Part shown: piece after piece, positions 43,405 through 53,000 of the stretch
Layout: each line of letters opens with the position of its first letter
Position numbering within the stretch: the stretch's first letter is position 1
Source: Weissella tructae
GTDB taxonomy: Bacteria; Bacillota; Bacilli; Lactobacillales; Lactobacillaceae
Direction: 5' to 3'
NCBI RefSeq assembly: GCF_000732905.1
Contig: NZ_CP007588.1
Location: forward strand, 372,001-436,000
DNA length: 64,000 nucleotides
Notes under the pieces: generated by a model
Databases searched by the model: none
The model's input: the letters and a program-made list of their open reading frames with translations, nothing else
What the model was told of the DNA's origin: nothing
Translations under genes and position numbers: made by a program

Positions 43405-43716
43405 AATTAATTATAAAAGTCGTACAAAAATATTGTTTTAAATATTTGAAACTGGCAGTTATATGGTAAAATGTAATGTGTGATAATAGTATTGTTTGTT
43501 ATTAATGTGTTACATGGGAATGTGACGCGTATAACAGAAAGGGGTGTTTGTTAGTATAATGGGCATTGGGTAAGGGACGTGTATTTGTTAGATGGGATTT
43601 AACCTGACAAATACATTTGAATATTGTAGTTGTTGCTATTTCAGCCGTGTAATTCACGTCTGGCAGGGGCAATCTATGATTTTTTGTAGGATAATATGTT
43701 TACGAAGGAGAAGTAT
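43405..43716 (+). promoter_or_regulatory. Long leader of the MucBP gene with strong hairpin
   Basis: No gene is seen. An extended -10 (TGG-TAAAAT) lies near 43463-43471. About 240 bases of leader follow. It contains a 12-bp stem TGTATTTGTTAG / CTGACAAATACA (43580-43615, 12-base loop) with no T run, a smaller stem CGTG-TAATT-CACG near 43653, then AAGGAG and the start. A regulatory leader is suspected. Confidence 0.45.
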
Positions 43717-46700
43717 ATGGCGAAGAGCATTAAGAAAATGTTCATTATCATGATGGCAATGGTATTGTCATTCTCAGGTGTACCGGCCTCAGTATTTGCG
43801 GCTGATTTAAACCCGGGCGATTATGTTGATAAAGTGCAATATGGAAAAGAAGAAGTAACTTCAGGTGACTATGTCAGTTTGAGAGTTGACTTTAATGAGA
43901 AGGGTGTTGAAGGAGAACCTGGAGCGAAATTATTCGCTGCAGGGGACACTGTTACACTACCCCTACCACCAGAACTAAAGGCATTGAAGCAAAACATCAA
44001 ATTAGGAGAATATGGTGAAGTTGTTGTGACTGGTGACAAAATGGTCATCACGTTTAACGACAAAGCCACAACGATGGAACACATCAAGGGATACTTCGAA
44101 ATTGAATTGTTTGTGGAACGTGTTGAGGACGGATCAGAACAAGATGTTGTTGCTGATTTGAACACAGGACTGGGAACAAAGTTGAAGGTCAAGGGATACC
44201 CAATTCGTGAAGGTGGCGAAGAAGGTGAACGTGGTCGCTACGACTTTGGATACAAGGGTGGAAACGTTAACCGTGATGAACCAACAATTATTGATTGGTA
44301 CATTGTTGCTAACGCAAACCAAGACGAATTGAATGATGACATTATCATCAAGGACGTTTTCGGTGAAGGTCAATCAATGGTGGATGGTACATTTACAATC
44401 ATGTACGAAAAGCCAGAAGAAGCTGAAGGTATCAAGTTTGTTCCAAACGGAAGTGGATTTGATCTTGTAATCAGCAAGGACTTCGCAAACAAGCGTTCTG
44501 TTCAAATGAGTTACCAAACAAAGATTAATGACGATTCTAAAAAGCAAAAGATTTTTAAGAATGAAGCAGAAATTAAGTTTGACTCAGCTATCGATGGTAA
44601 GGGTGAATTTACTGCTAAGAGTGAAGTTCAAAACCGTTTGTCAGTAGACGGTGGTGCTGAAGGTGATCAAGTATTCGAATTGGTAGTTGAATATCAAGAC
44701 GAAGACGGAAACACAATTGCCCCTTCAACTGCACCAAAGGACTACACGGACGGTGCAGACTACACAACTGATCCTATTGACATTGACGGATACGAATTTG
44801 TGAAGGTTGATGAAAACAATGACCCACAAAACGGAAAGATCAATGGTAAGGACGCCAAGGTTATCTACGTCTACAAGAAGAAGGCTGAAGAACCAAAGCA
44901 ACACAAGTTGGACGTAATCTATGTTGACGAAGAAGGTAATGAAATTTCAGAACCTGACGAAACAAAGACATTGGATGACAAGTCAGATTACAAGACAACA
45001 CAAAAGGACATCGACGGTTACGAATTCGTAAAGGTTGACGAAGAAAACGGTGACAAGGCCAACGGAACAATCGATGGTAAGGACGCCAAGGTTATCTACG
45101 TCTACAAGAAGAAGGAAGAACCAAAGCAACACAAGTTGGACGTAATCTATGTTGACGAAGATGGTAAGGAAATCGCACCAGCTGATGAAACAAAGACATT
45201 GGATGACAAGTCAGATTACAAGACAACACAAAAGGACATCGACGGTTACGAATTCGTAAAGGTTGACGAAGAAAACGGGGACAAGGCCAACGGAACAATC
45301 GATGGTAAGGACGCCAAGGTTATCTACGTCTACAAGAAGAAGGCCGAAGAACCAAAGCAACACAAGTTGGACGTAATCTATGTGGACGAAGATGGTAAGG
45401 AAATCGCACCAGCTGACGAAACAAAGACATTGGATGACAAGTCAGATTACAAGACAACACAAAAGGACATCGATGGTTACGAATTTGTAAAGGTTGACGA
45501 AGAAAACGGTGACAAGGCCAACGGAACGATCGATGGTAAGGACGCCAAGGTTATCTACGTCTACAAGAAGAAGGCCGAAGAACCAAAGCAACACAAGTTG
45601 GACGTAATCTATGTTGACGAAGATGGTAAGGAAATCGCACCAGCTGACGAAACAAAGACATTGGATGACAAGTCAGATTACAAGACAACACAAAAGGACA
45701 TCGATGGTTACGAATTTGTAAAGGTTGACGAAGAAAACGGTGACAAGGCCAACGGAACGATCGATGGTAAGGACGCCAAGGTTATCTACGTCTACAAGAA
45801 GAAGGAAGAACCAAAGCCAGAAACAAAGCCAGAAACAAAGCAACACAAGTTGGACGTAATCTATGTTGACGAAGATGGTAAGGAAATCGCACCAGCTGAT
45901 GAAACAAAGACATTGGATGACAAGTCAGATTACAAGACAACACAAAAGGATATCGACGGTTACGAATTCGTAAAGGTTGACGAAGAAAACGGTGACAAGG
46001 CCAACGGAACAATCGATGGTAAGGACGCCAAGGTTATCTACGTCTACAAGAAAAAGGCCGAAGAACCAAAGCAACACAAGTTGGACGTAATCTATGTTGA
46101 TGAAGAGGGTAATGAAATTTCAGAACCTGACGCAACAAAGACATTGGATGACAAGTCAGATTACAAGACAACACAAAAGGACATCGACGGTTACGAATTC
46201 GTAAAGGTTGACGAAGAAAACGGTGACAAGGCCAACGGAACAATCGATGGTAAGGACGCCAAGGTTATCTACGTCTACAAGAAGAAGGCCGAAGAACCAA
46301 AGCAACACAAGTTGGACGTAATCTATGTGGATGAAGAGGGTAATGAAATTTCAGAACCTGACGCAACAAAGACATTGGATGACAAGTCAGATTACAAGAC
46401 AACACAAAAGGACATCGACGGTTACGAATTCGTAAAGGTTGACGAAGAAAACGGTGACAAGGCCAACGGAACGATCGATGGTAAGGACGCCAAGGTTATC
46501 TACGTCTACAAGAAGAAGGCCGAAGAACCAAAGCAACACAAGTTGGACGTAATCTATGTTGACGAAGAAGGTAATGAAATTTCAGAACCTGACGCAACAA
46601 AGACATTGGATGACAAGTCAGATTACAAGACAACACAAAAGGACATCGATGGTTACGAATTCGTAAAGGTTGACGAAGAAAACGGTGACAAGGCCAACGG

Positions 46701-47334
46701 AACAATCGATGGTAAGGACGCCAAGGTTATCTACGTCTACAAGAAGAAGGTCGAAGAACCAAAGCCAGAACCAAAGCAACACAAGCTGGACGTAATCTAT
46801 GTTGATGAAGATGGTAAGGAAATCGCACCAGCTGACGAAACAAAGACATTGGATGACAAGTCAGATTACAAGACAACACAAAAGGACATCGACGGTTACG
46901 AATTCGTAAAGGTTGACGAAGAAAACGGTGACAAGGCCAACGGAACAATCGATGGTAAAGACGCCAAGGTTATCTACGTCTACAAGAAGAAGGTCGCAGA
47001 ACCAAAGCCTGAGCCAAAGCCTGAGCCAAAGCCAGAACCAAAGCCAAAGCCAGAACCAAAGCCTGAGCCAAAGCCAAAGCCAAAGCCAGAACCAAAGCCT
47101 GAGCCAAAGCCAGAACCAAAGCCAAAGGCTAACAACAAGCCAGCAGAAGGTAAGAAGACAACAGAAACAAAGTCAACTCCTTCTCAAAAGCAAGTTGAAA
47201 AGAAGTCAGAAGCTAAGAAGGGTGAATCTTTGCCTAACACTGGATCAAAGAAGAACATCTTCGTTTCAGTTGCTGGATTGATTCTTTTGATTGGGGCACT
47301 TGCATTTGCTATCCGTAAGCGTAAGCAACAATAA
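43717..47334 (+). CDS. LPXTG surface adhesin with collagen-adhesin-like head and 10 MucBP units
   Basis: A secreted wall protein of 1205 residues. Signal peptide: basic start, hydrophobic core FIIMMAMVLSF, and cleavage near VFAAD. Residues about 30-320 look like two Ig-like subdomains of the collagen-binding/SDR adhesin type (LFAAGDTVTLPLPPEL; TIIDWYIVANANQDEL). Ten MucBP domains follow, the first divergent and nine nearly identical. A Pro-Lys-Glu wall-spanning tract (PKPEP type) precedes SLPNTGSKK, a transmembrane helix and tail RKRKQQ. ATG 43717 fits AAGGAG by 6 bases. Likely mucus or matrix adhesin. Confidence 0.9.
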   Translation: MAKSIKKMFIIMMAMVLSFSGVPASVFAADLNPGDYVDKVQYGKEEVTSGDYVSLRVDFNEKGVEGEPGAKLFAAGDTVTLPLPPELKALKQNIKLGEYGEVVVTGDKMVITFNDKATTMEHIKGYFEIELFVERVEDGSEQDVVADLNTGLGTKLKVKGYPIREGGEEGERGRYDFGYKGGNVNRDEPTIIDWYIVANANQDELNDDIIIKDVFGEGQSMVDGTFTIMYEKPEEAEGIKFVPNGSGFDLVISKDFANKRSVQMSYQTKINDDSKKQKIFKNEAEIKFDSAIDGKGEFTAKSEVQNRLSVDGGAEGDQVFELVVEYQDEDGNTIAPSTAPKDYTDGADYTTDPIDIDGYEFVKVDENNDPQNGKINGKDAKVIYVYKKKAEEPKQHKLDVIYVDEEGNEISEPDETKTLDDKSDYKTTQKDIDGYEFVKVDEENGDKANGTIDGKDAKVIYVYKKKEEPKQHKLDVIYVDEDGKEIAPADETKTLDDKSDYKTTQKDIDGYEFVKVDEENGDKANGTIDGKDAKVIYVYKKKAEEPKQHKLDVIYVDEDGKEIAPADETKTLDDKSDYKTTQKDIDGYEFVKVDEENGDKANGTIDGKDAKVIYVYKKKAEEPKQHKLDVIYVDEDGKEIAPADETKTLDDKSDYKTTQKDIDGYEFVKVDEENGDKANGTIDGKDAKVIYVYKKKEEPKPETKPETKQHKLDVIYVDEDGKEIAPADETKTLDDKSDYKTTQKDIDGYEFVKVDEENGDKANGTIDGKDAKVIYVYKKKAEEPKQHKLDVIYVDEEGNEISEPDATKTLDDKSDYKTTQKDIDGYEFVKVDEENGDKANGTIDGKDAKVIYVYKKKAEEPKQHKLDVIYVDEEGNEISEPDATKTLDDKSDYKTTQKDIDGYEFVKVDEENGDKANGTIDGKDAKVIYVYKKKAEEPKQHKLDVIYVDEEGNEISEPDATKTLDDKSDYKTTQKDIDGYEFVKVDEENGDKANGTIDGKDAKVIYVYKKKVEEPKPEPKQHKLDVIYVDEDGKEIAPADETKTLDDKSDYKTTQKDIDGYEFVKVDEENGDKANGTIDGKDAKVIYVYKKKVAEPKPEPKPEPKPEPKPKPEPKPEPKPKPKPEPKPEPKPEPKPKANNKPAEGKKTTETKSTPSQKQVEKKSEAKKGESLPNTGSKKNIFVSVAGLILLIGALAFAIRKRKQQ
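44671..46995 (+). repeat. Tandem MucBP repeat array
   Basis: The divergent first unit begins at 44671; near-identical units begin at 44899, 45127, 45358, 45589, 45841, 46072, 46303, 46534 and 46777, mostly with a 231-base period. Two unit types alternate in blocks: EDGKEIAPADE and EEGNEISEPDA/E. Linkers of EEPK length vary (PETKPETK after unit 5, KPEPK after unit 9). Confidence 0.96.
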
Positions 47335-47368
47335 TTTTTAATTAAATATGTAAGTGGTTTGTAAATAG

Positions 47369-47405
47369 AAACGAACGGTAGAATTATTTTGCCGTTCGTT
47401 TTTTA
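47369..47405 (+). terminator. Terminator of MucBP gene
   Basis: AAACGAACGG / CCGTTCGTTT with 13-base loop, then T residues. Confidence 0.83.
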
Positions 47406-47471
47406 TTTTGTCTTTTTTAAGGGCAATAACATAAGCTAGGAGAGTTAAAGCCTTATTTTACGCTTATTCAG

Positions 47472-47499
47472 TTGGTGTTTAAGAAAAGCATGTTAAAAT
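47472..47499 (+). promoter_or_regulatory. coaBC promoter
   Basis: TTGGTG (47472-47477), 16-base spacer, TAAAAT (47494-47499) with TGT before the -10. Confidence 0.55.
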
Positions 47500-47536
47500 G
47501 TAAGTATGTAATTAAGTCAAAGTAGGAGAACGATAT

Positions 47537-48730
47537 ATGTTCACAGATAAAAAAATTGTGGTCATGATAAGTGGTGGTATCGCAGCATATAAATCAATCG
47601 TATTAGTACGTGGTCTCCAGAAATTAGGTGCACAAGTACGTGTGGCAATGACGGAATCTGCTACTGGATTTATTGTGCCAAAAACATTGGCTGTGTTAAC
47701 AAACGCACCTGTATTAACTGATTTGTTTGCATCAGATGATCAACAAATTGGGCATATTGAACTATCTGATTGGGCGGATTTGATGATTGTTGCGCCAGCA
47801 ACTGCAAATCTGATTGGTAAGATGGCGAATGGTATTGCGGATGATGCAGTGAGTTCTGTACTAAGTGCACGACATGTTCCAACATTTGTCGTGCCAGCAA
47901 TGAATGTACATATGTGGGAAAACCCAGCTCTTCAAAGAAATCTTTCTGTGTTGAAAGCGGATGGTGTACATATCATAGAGCCAGCTGTCGGATTACTTGC
48001 AGAAGGTTATGAAGGTAAGGGCCGTTTGGCAGAGCCAGAAGATGTTATTGCGCAACTTGAGGCGTATTTAAATCGGGATATGGTGCTAGCTGGTCGGCGA
48101 GTATTAATTAGCGCTGGAGGAACGATTGAGCCAATTGACCCTGTTCGCTTTATTGGAAATCGCTCATCAGGAAAAATGGGCTATGCATTAGCTGAAGAAG
48201 CGCGCCAACTTGGTGCAGACGTAACGCTTGTTACGACCGTAAAACGCGCAGTCCACGCTGATATTCATGTTTTGATGGTTGAAACAGCGCAACAATTAGA
48301 TATGACGATGAAAGAACAATTTGATGCGGCCGATATCGTTATTATGGCTGCGGCTGTTGCGGACTTTCGAGTCGCGGAAATTGCAGAACATAAGATGAAA
48401 AAGACCGATGGTGATGACACAATGACATTATCATTAGTGAAAAATCCAGATATTCTGGCTGGATTAAGTGCATTGAAAACACATCAATACATGGTTGGTT
48501 TTGCGGCAGAAACACAAAATGTGATTGACTATGCACAGAAAAAATTAGCCAAGAAACGTGTTGATATGATTGTTGCCAATGACGTTTCTCAGGAGAATAT
48601 TGGGTTTGCCCATGACACAAATGCAGTCAGTTTGGTCACAGAAAATCAGGTAGAGACGTTACCTCTAGCAACGAAAAATGATATTGCCCACGCAATTTTA
48701 ATGCGTATTAGTGAAAGGTTACAAAAATAG
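47537..48730 (+). CDS. coaBC: Phosphopantothenoylcysteine decarboxylase/synthetase
   Basis: Bifunctional coenzyme A enzyme of 397 residues. The N-terminal flavin-dependent decarboxylase half (CoaC) has ISGGIAAYK, DWADLMIVAPATAN and the PAMNVHMW motif; the C-terminal synthetase half (CoaB) from about residue 185 has ISAGGTIEPIDPVRFIGN and AAAVADF. Many Lactobacillales have CoaB and CoaC as two separate genes; here they are fused as in most bacteria. TAGGAG precedes ATG 47537. mvaS starts one base after its stop, so the pair is one transcript. Confidence 0.95.
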   Translation: MFTDKKIVVMISGGIAAYKSIVLVRGLQKLGAQVRVAMTESATGFIVPKTLAVLTNAPVLTDLFASDDQQIGHIELSDWADLMIVAPATANLIGKMANGIADDAVSSVLSARHVPTFVVPAMNVHMWENPALQRNLSVLKADGVHIIEPAVGLLAEGYEGKGRLAEPEDVIAQLEAYLNRDMVLAGRRVLISAGGTIEPIDPVRFIGNRSSGKMGYALAEEARQLGADVTLVTTVKRAVHADIHVLMVETAQQLDMTMKEQFDAADIVIMAAAVADFRVAEIAEHKMKKTDGDDTMTLSLVKNPDILAGLSALKTHQYMVGFAAETQNVIDYAQKKLAKKRVDMIVANDVSQENIGFAHDTNAVSLVTENQVETLPLATKNDIAHAILMRISERLQK

Positions 48731-48731
48731 C

Positions 48732-49901
48732 ATGAATATTGGAATTGATAAAATAAATTTTTTCTCCCCAAACCTATACTTAGATATGGTCGACTTAGCT
48801 GAAGCACGTGGTGAAGATCCTAACAAGTACTTAATTGGTATCGGACAAACACAACAAGCGGTTATCCCGGCGACACAAGATATTGTGACTATGGCCGCTA
48901 ATGCTGCGGATGCAATCTTGACTGATGAAGACCGTGAAAATATTGAAGAAATTATTGTGGCAACAGAATCAGGGATTGATCAATCTAAATCTGCCGCTGT
49001 TTACGTGCAAAGCCTACTAGGGTTGAACAAGTATGCCCGCACAATTGAAATGAAGCAGGCATGTTATGCGGGAACATATGGTCTGATGCATGCTCGTGAT
49101 TTTGTGGCTGCCCATCCGGATAAAAAAGTCTTAGTGATTGCGACAGATATTGCGCGCTATGGGCTTGAAACTGGTGGTGAAGTGACGCAAGGTGGTGGAG
49201 CTGTTGCAATGCTTGTTTCAGCAAATCCACGTATTATGACAATTAATCAAGATAGTGTCTACATGACCGCAGATATTATGGACTTTTGGCGTCCAAATTA
49301 CACAAGTGAAGCTGTTGTTGATGGTAAGTTTTCAGCGAATATTTATCGTGATTTCTTTGGTGAGCTATGGGCCCGTTACAAGGACAAGAACAATCTGTCA
49401 TTAACAGATATGTCAGCATTTGTGTATCATCTACCATTTACAAAGATGGGCTTGAAGGCATTGCGTGATATTTTGCCAGAAGTTGATGAGGATAAGCAAG
49501 CAGCCTTTTTAGCAGCATTTGAAGACAGCCGTGCCTACAATCAACAAGTAGGGAATCTGTACACGGGTTCAACCTACTTGAGCTTGTTGTCATTGTTGGA
49601 GAACACAAAAACGCTTGAAGCTGGTGATCGTATTGGAATCTTCTCATATGGTTCAGGTGCAGAAGGTGAAGTGTTCACGGTAACATTACAACCAGAATTT
49701 AAGTCTGCCTTACCGTTGGGAAACTTCGCAGACTTGTTGGCTAATCGTCGTCGTGTCACAGTGGCTGAATATGAAAAGATTTTTAAGTCAGTTCTATCAG
49801 GATCACAAGATCGTGAATTAGATGTGAGCGCAGATTCAGCACGTTTTGTGTTAGCTGGTTTGAAGGAACAACAACGTCAATACCTTGATCAAAACGATTA
49901 A
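48732..49901 (+). CDS. mvaS: Hydroxymethylglutaryl-CoA synthase
   Basis: Condenses acetyl-CoA and acetoacetyl-CoA in the mevalonate pathway, the isoprenoid route of lactic acid bacteria. 389 residues. The catalytic triad is visible: Glu in ATESGID (near residue 79), Cys in EMKQACYAGTYGL (near residue 111) and His in VYHLPFTKMGL (near residue 233). ATG 48732 is preferred to an in-frame ATG inside coaBC; GAAAGG is the ribosome site. Other mevalonate genes are not in the window. Confidence 0.95.
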   Translation: MNIGIDKINFFSPNLYLDMVDLAEARGEDPNKYLIGIGQTQQAVIPATQDIVTMAANAADAILTDEDRENIEEIIVATESGIDQSKSAAVYVQSLLGLNKYARTIEMKQACYAGTYGLMHARDFVAAHPDKKVLVIATDIARYGLETGGEVTQGGGAVAMLVSANPRIMTINQDSVYMTADIMDFWRPNYTSEAVVDGKFSANIYRDFFGELWARYKDKNNLSLTDMSAFVYHLPFTKMGLKALRDILPEVDEDKQAAFLAAFEDSRAYNQQVGNLYTGSTYLSLLSLLENTKTLEAGDRIGIFSYGSGAEGEVFTVTLQPEFKSALPLGNFADLLANRRRVTVAEYEKIFKSVLSGSQDRELDVSADSARFVLAGLKEQQRQYLDQND

Positions 49902-49932
49902 GGGAATACTACATTATTTGGGGGAATGAAGC

Positions 49933-50376
49933 ATGACAAAGATTTACCTAGCAGGACCATTTTTTGATGATGAACAAATTGAACGTATTAGCCGTATGGA
50001 AGAGGCTTTGACAGCCAATCCAACGGTGGCATCGTTTTTTAGTCCACGTAAAGAAGAGTTTGAAAATCGTGTGATGGGAACACCAGAATGGGCCGCCGAT
50101 GTATTTGAGATGGATCGTGTCAACATTGATAACGCTGATGTTGTGACAGCGGTTATTGATTATGAAGGAACGTACGTAGACCCGGGGACTGCTTGGGAAA
50201 TTGGATATGCAAATGCGATGGGAAAGCCTGTTCTATTGATCAAGGAAAAAGCAGAAGGTAGTGTGAACTTGATGATGGGAATTCCAGCGCACGGTGTTTT
50301 GACAGACGTGGCTGAAATTGCGAACTATGATTTTAATGAGATGCCACGTAGCTCATGGCAAGGTGATATGTTTTAA
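49933..50376 (+). CDS. ntd: Nucleoside 2-deoxyribosyltransferase
   Basis: Swaps bases between deoxynucleosides in the salvage route of lactobacilli. 147 residues: KIYLAGPFF at the start, FFSPRKEEFE, DADVV-type segment (NADVVTAVID), and DPGTAWEIGYA with the catalytic Glu near residue 95. The DMF C-terminus is also typical. GGGGGAA precedes ATG 49933. It belongs functionally with the deoxynucleoside kinase at 25905-26549 and the 5'-nucleotidase at 62801. Confidence 0.92.
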   Translation: MTKIYLAGPFFDDEQIERISRMEEALTANPTVASFFSPRKEEFENRVMGTPEWAADVFEMDRVNIDNADVVTAVIDYEGTYVDPGTAWEIGYANAMGKPVLLIKEKAEGSVNLMMGIPAHGVLTDVAEIANYDFNEMPRSSWQGDMF

Positions 50377-50391
50377 TTGAATCAATTTGAG

Positions 50392-50440
50392 AGAATCTTT
50401 GATACAGACAGTCTTTTTTCTGTGTTAAGGGTTCTTTTTT
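50392..50440 (+). terminator. Terminator of ntd
   Basis: AGAATCTTTGATACAG / CTGTGTTAAGGGTTCT, a 16-bp stem with several G-U pairs, then six T residues. Confidence 0.72.
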
Positions 50441-50538
50441 GTACAGATTAGATTAAAATAGAAGACATGAAGTTGTACGGAGATGCATCCGCAATGCATT
50501 TAAAAAGGGGACGTACGGAGAAGGAGTTTCGTGGGGGA

Positions 50539-51402
50539 ATGTTGAAAATAAAATTAAGGGAATATTGGATACCTTTAGTCATATCAGGGATTATGATTGG
50601 CTTAGCAATTTGGTTGACCATGTTCTTACTATATAAACAACAAGTAACGGTTCAAGTGAATCAAGTGCCAATTCGAGATGCACGTGGCTATCAAGCTAAG
50701 AAACTTGGGACTTTAGAACAAGGTGAACATTTACAGATTTTGAAAAGACAAGATAATTGGTATGAGGTGCGTCGTGAAGACGAATCAACAGGATGGGTAG
50801 CAAGTTGGTTAGTAGAACGCAAGCTACCGCTAGATGAAATTACGCCACTATCTGAAATGACCATTGTGGTTGATGCTGGACACGGGGGAAGTGATCCGGG
50901 GTCATTGGCTAATAATGGTTCTGAAGAAAAGCAATACACACTAGAGACGGCACAAAAGATGCAAAGCCAGTTAGAAAGTCGTGGGGCAAACGTAGTTATG
51001 ACACGCAGTGGAGATACTGATGTGACGTTAGAAGAGATTGCTAGCCTACCGAAGAAAGCAGCTGCAGACTTATTTGTATCCATTCATTTTGACGCCGTAA
51101 AGAAGAATCAAGCGCGTGGATTTACAACATTTTATTACCATGACGATGGTTCTATTGCATTTGGTGAGGCGATTAATAATGAACTAGCCAAACGTGTGCC
51201 AGAAAAGATGCCGAATCGTGGTAATGACTTTGGGGATTATTATGTGTTACGTAAGAATACAGTCCCCGCTGTCTTAATTGAAGGTGGTTATATTGATTCA
51301 GATAAAGACTTTAGTTACATTAAAGACGGAAATTATCAAAACAAACTAGCAAAGAGTGTGGTTGCTGGAATTGATCAATATAATGTCGAGAAAAACGGGT
51401 AG
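50539..51402 (+). CDS. N-acetylmuramoyl-L-alanine amidase with SH3b domain
   Basis: A cell-wall amidase (Amidase_3) of about 287 residues. An N-terminal membrane anchor (IPLVISGIMIGLAIWLTMFL) is followed by a bacterial SH3 domain (VTVQVNQVPIRDARG to WVASWLV) and the catalytic domain: zinc His in VVDAGHGGSDPGS, Glu in the KQYTLETA region, His in SIHFDA, and catalytic Glu in IEGGYIDSD. The start is not certain: ATG 50539 has only an adjacent GGGGGA, and in-frame ATGs at 50467 and 50494 are possible. Single gene upstream of the hisS T-box. Confidence 0.88.
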   Translation: MLKIKLREYWIPLVISGIMIGLAIWLTMFLLYKQQVTVQVNQVPIRDARGYQAKKLGTLEQGEHLQILKRQDNWYEVRREDESTGWVASWLVERKLPLDEITPLSEMTIVVDAGHGGSDPGSLANNGSEEKQYTLETAQKMQSQLESRGANVVMTRSGDTDVTLEEIASLPKKAAADLFVSIHFDAVKKNQARGFTTFYYHDDGSIAFGEAINNELAKRVPEKMPNRGNDFGDYYVLRKNTVPAVLIEGGYIDSDKDFSYIKDGNYQNKLAKSVVAGIDQYNVEKNG

Positions 51403-51410
51403 CTCTAGGC

Positions 51411-51439
51411 TTGACGTTGTCTACTGGATATTAGATAAT
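51411..51439 (+). promoter_or_regulatory. Promoter of hisS T-box transcript
   Basis: TTGACG (51411-51416), 17-base spacer, GATAAT (51434-51439). Confidence 0.68.
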
Positions 51440-51440
51440 A

Positions 51441-51658
51441 AAAGACGATATATAAACCAGTGATGAAATGAATTTTATGTCTAACAAGCCAAGCGAGTGG
51501 GAAATGGTGCAAGCCCACATTGTCAGCATAGAAGGGACACTTCTGAGGTCGCGTTGCGCGGATGTACACCGTTATCGTACGTTGAGAACCAAAACAAGGT
51601 GGTACCGCGCGTGAATGCGCCCTTGATAACATATTTTTTGTTATCGAGGGCTTTTTTT
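51441..51658 (+). promoter_or_regulatory. T-box leader of hisS-aspS
   Basis: Stem I is recognisable by a kink-turn pair (TGATGA / CTGAG) and the distal AAGCGAG...ATGGTG...AAGCCC region. The specifier side holds GACAC (51536-51540), overlapping Asp GAC and His CAC codons. The T-box AAGGTGGTACCGCG is at 51596-51609 and the terminator at 51619-51658. Senses uncharged tRNA and lets both synthetase genes be read. Confidence 0.88.
51619..51658 (+). terminator. T-box terminator of hisS
   Basis: GCCCTTGATAACA / TGTTATCGAGGGC followed by seven T residues; competes with the antiterminator that uses the T-box. Confidence 0.88.
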
Positions 51659-51688
51659 ATAGCCTGGTATCGTGAAAGGACTTTAATT

Positions 51689-52996
51689 ATGGCAAAATCA
51701 AATTTCCAAAAGCCAAAAGGAACGGCAGACTTACTACCAGGAGAATCATATAAGTGGCATTTCGTTGAAGAAACAGCCCGTTTGTTGTTTTCTGATTACC
51801 AATACCAAGAAATTCGCACACCATTGTTTGAAAACTTCGATGTTTTTGCGCGTTCAGCGGGAGATACATCTGATGTGGTAACAAAGGAAATGTATGACTT
51901 CTACGATAAGGGAGAACGTCATATTGCATTGCGTCCAGAAGGAACAGCTGGAGTTGTGCGTTCATTTGTTGAAAACAAGTTATTCGGACCAGAATTCCAA
52001 AAGCCATACAAGGCATTCTACATTGGACCAATGTTCCGTTATGAACGCCCACAAGCAGGCCGTATGCGTCAATTCCACCAAATTGGGGTTGAAGCATTAG
52101 GATCAGAATCACCAGCATTAGATGCTGAAACAATCGCTATGGCCGTTGATTTGTTCCAAACACTTGGACTAACAGATCTAAAGGTAACGATTAACTCATT
52201 GGGTGATCCAGAATCACGTGAAGCCTACCGTAATGCATTGATTGATTACCTACGTCCATTGGCTGATGAATTATCAGCTGACTCAAAGCAACGTTTGGAA
52301 CAAAATCCATTACGTGTCCTTGATTCTAAGGACGCACATGATCAAGAATTGGTTGCGGATGCGCCATCAATTTTGGATTACTTAACACCTGAAGCCCAAT
52401 TGCATTGGGATAAGGTTCAAACATACTTGGATGCTTTGGGGCTAGATTACGAAATTGACGCGAACACTGTTCGTGGTTTGGATTACTACAACCACACAAT
52501 TTTTGAAATTATGACACAAAACGCTGTTCTTGGCCGTGGTTGGACAACCATTGCGGGTGGTGGGCGTTACAATGGCCTAGTACAAGAATTTGGTGGACCT
52601 GAAATGCCAGGTGTTGGATTCGGAATCGGGCTAGAACGTTTGATGTTGTTGCTAAATGAAATGGATGCAAACTTGGGGATGGCACCAAAGGTAGATATCT
52701 TTGTGGCTAACCAAGGTGAAGGCACGGATGTTGCTGCTATGCAAATGCTACAAGCCGTTCGTTCATTTGGTTACAGTGCAGAACGTGATTACCAAGATCG
52801 TAAGCTAAAGGGACAATTTAAGGCTGCTGACCGTATGCAAGCGCGTTACATGATTATCATTGGGGAACGTGAATTGGCGGATCAAGTCGCTAACTTGAAG
52901 GACTTGGAAACAGGTGTTGAACGTACTGAAAAGTTAACAGACTTGTACACAGCATTGCCTGATTTGTTAGAAGCAACTGTAATTGATGGAGAATAA
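51689..52996 (+). CDS. hisS: Histidine--tRNA ligase
   Basis: Class II synthetase of 435 residues. Features: [12 protein letters not shown] at the start, motif 2 [19 protein letters not shown] (in short parts), the His-specific [12 protein letters not shown], motif 3 [11 protein letters not shown], and a C-terminal anticodon-binding domain. ATG 51689 is preferred over an upstream in-frame ATG because that lies inside the T-box leader. GAAAGGA is the ribosome site. aspS starts 4 bases after its stop. Confidence 0.97.
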   Translation: MAKSNFQKPKGTADLLPGESYKWHFVEETARLLFSDYQYQEIRTPLFENFDVFARSAGDTSDVVTKEMYDFYDKGERHIALRPEGTAGVVRSFVENKLFGPEFQKPYKAFYIGPMFRYERPQAGRMRQFHQIGVEALGSESPALDAETIAMAVDLFQTLGLTDLKVTINSLGDPESREAYRNALIDYLRPLADELSADSKQRLEQNPLRVLDSKDAHDQELVADAPSILDYLTPEAQLHWDKVQTYLDALGLDYEIDANTVRGLDYYNHTIFEIMTQNAVLGRGWTTIAGGGRYNGLVQEFGGPEMPGVGFGIGLERLMLLLNEMDANLGMAPKVDIFVANQGEGTDVAAMQMLQAVRSFGYSAERDYQDRKLKGQFKAADRMQARYMIIIGERELADQVANLKDLETGVERTEKLTDLYTALPDLLEATVIDGE

Positions 52997-53000
52997 AAAT

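Noticed and set aside
44861-46948. Series of short minus-strand frames of about 70 residues, one per MucBP unit
   Set aside because: They are mirrors of the repeated plus-strand code and recur with each unit; no start signals.
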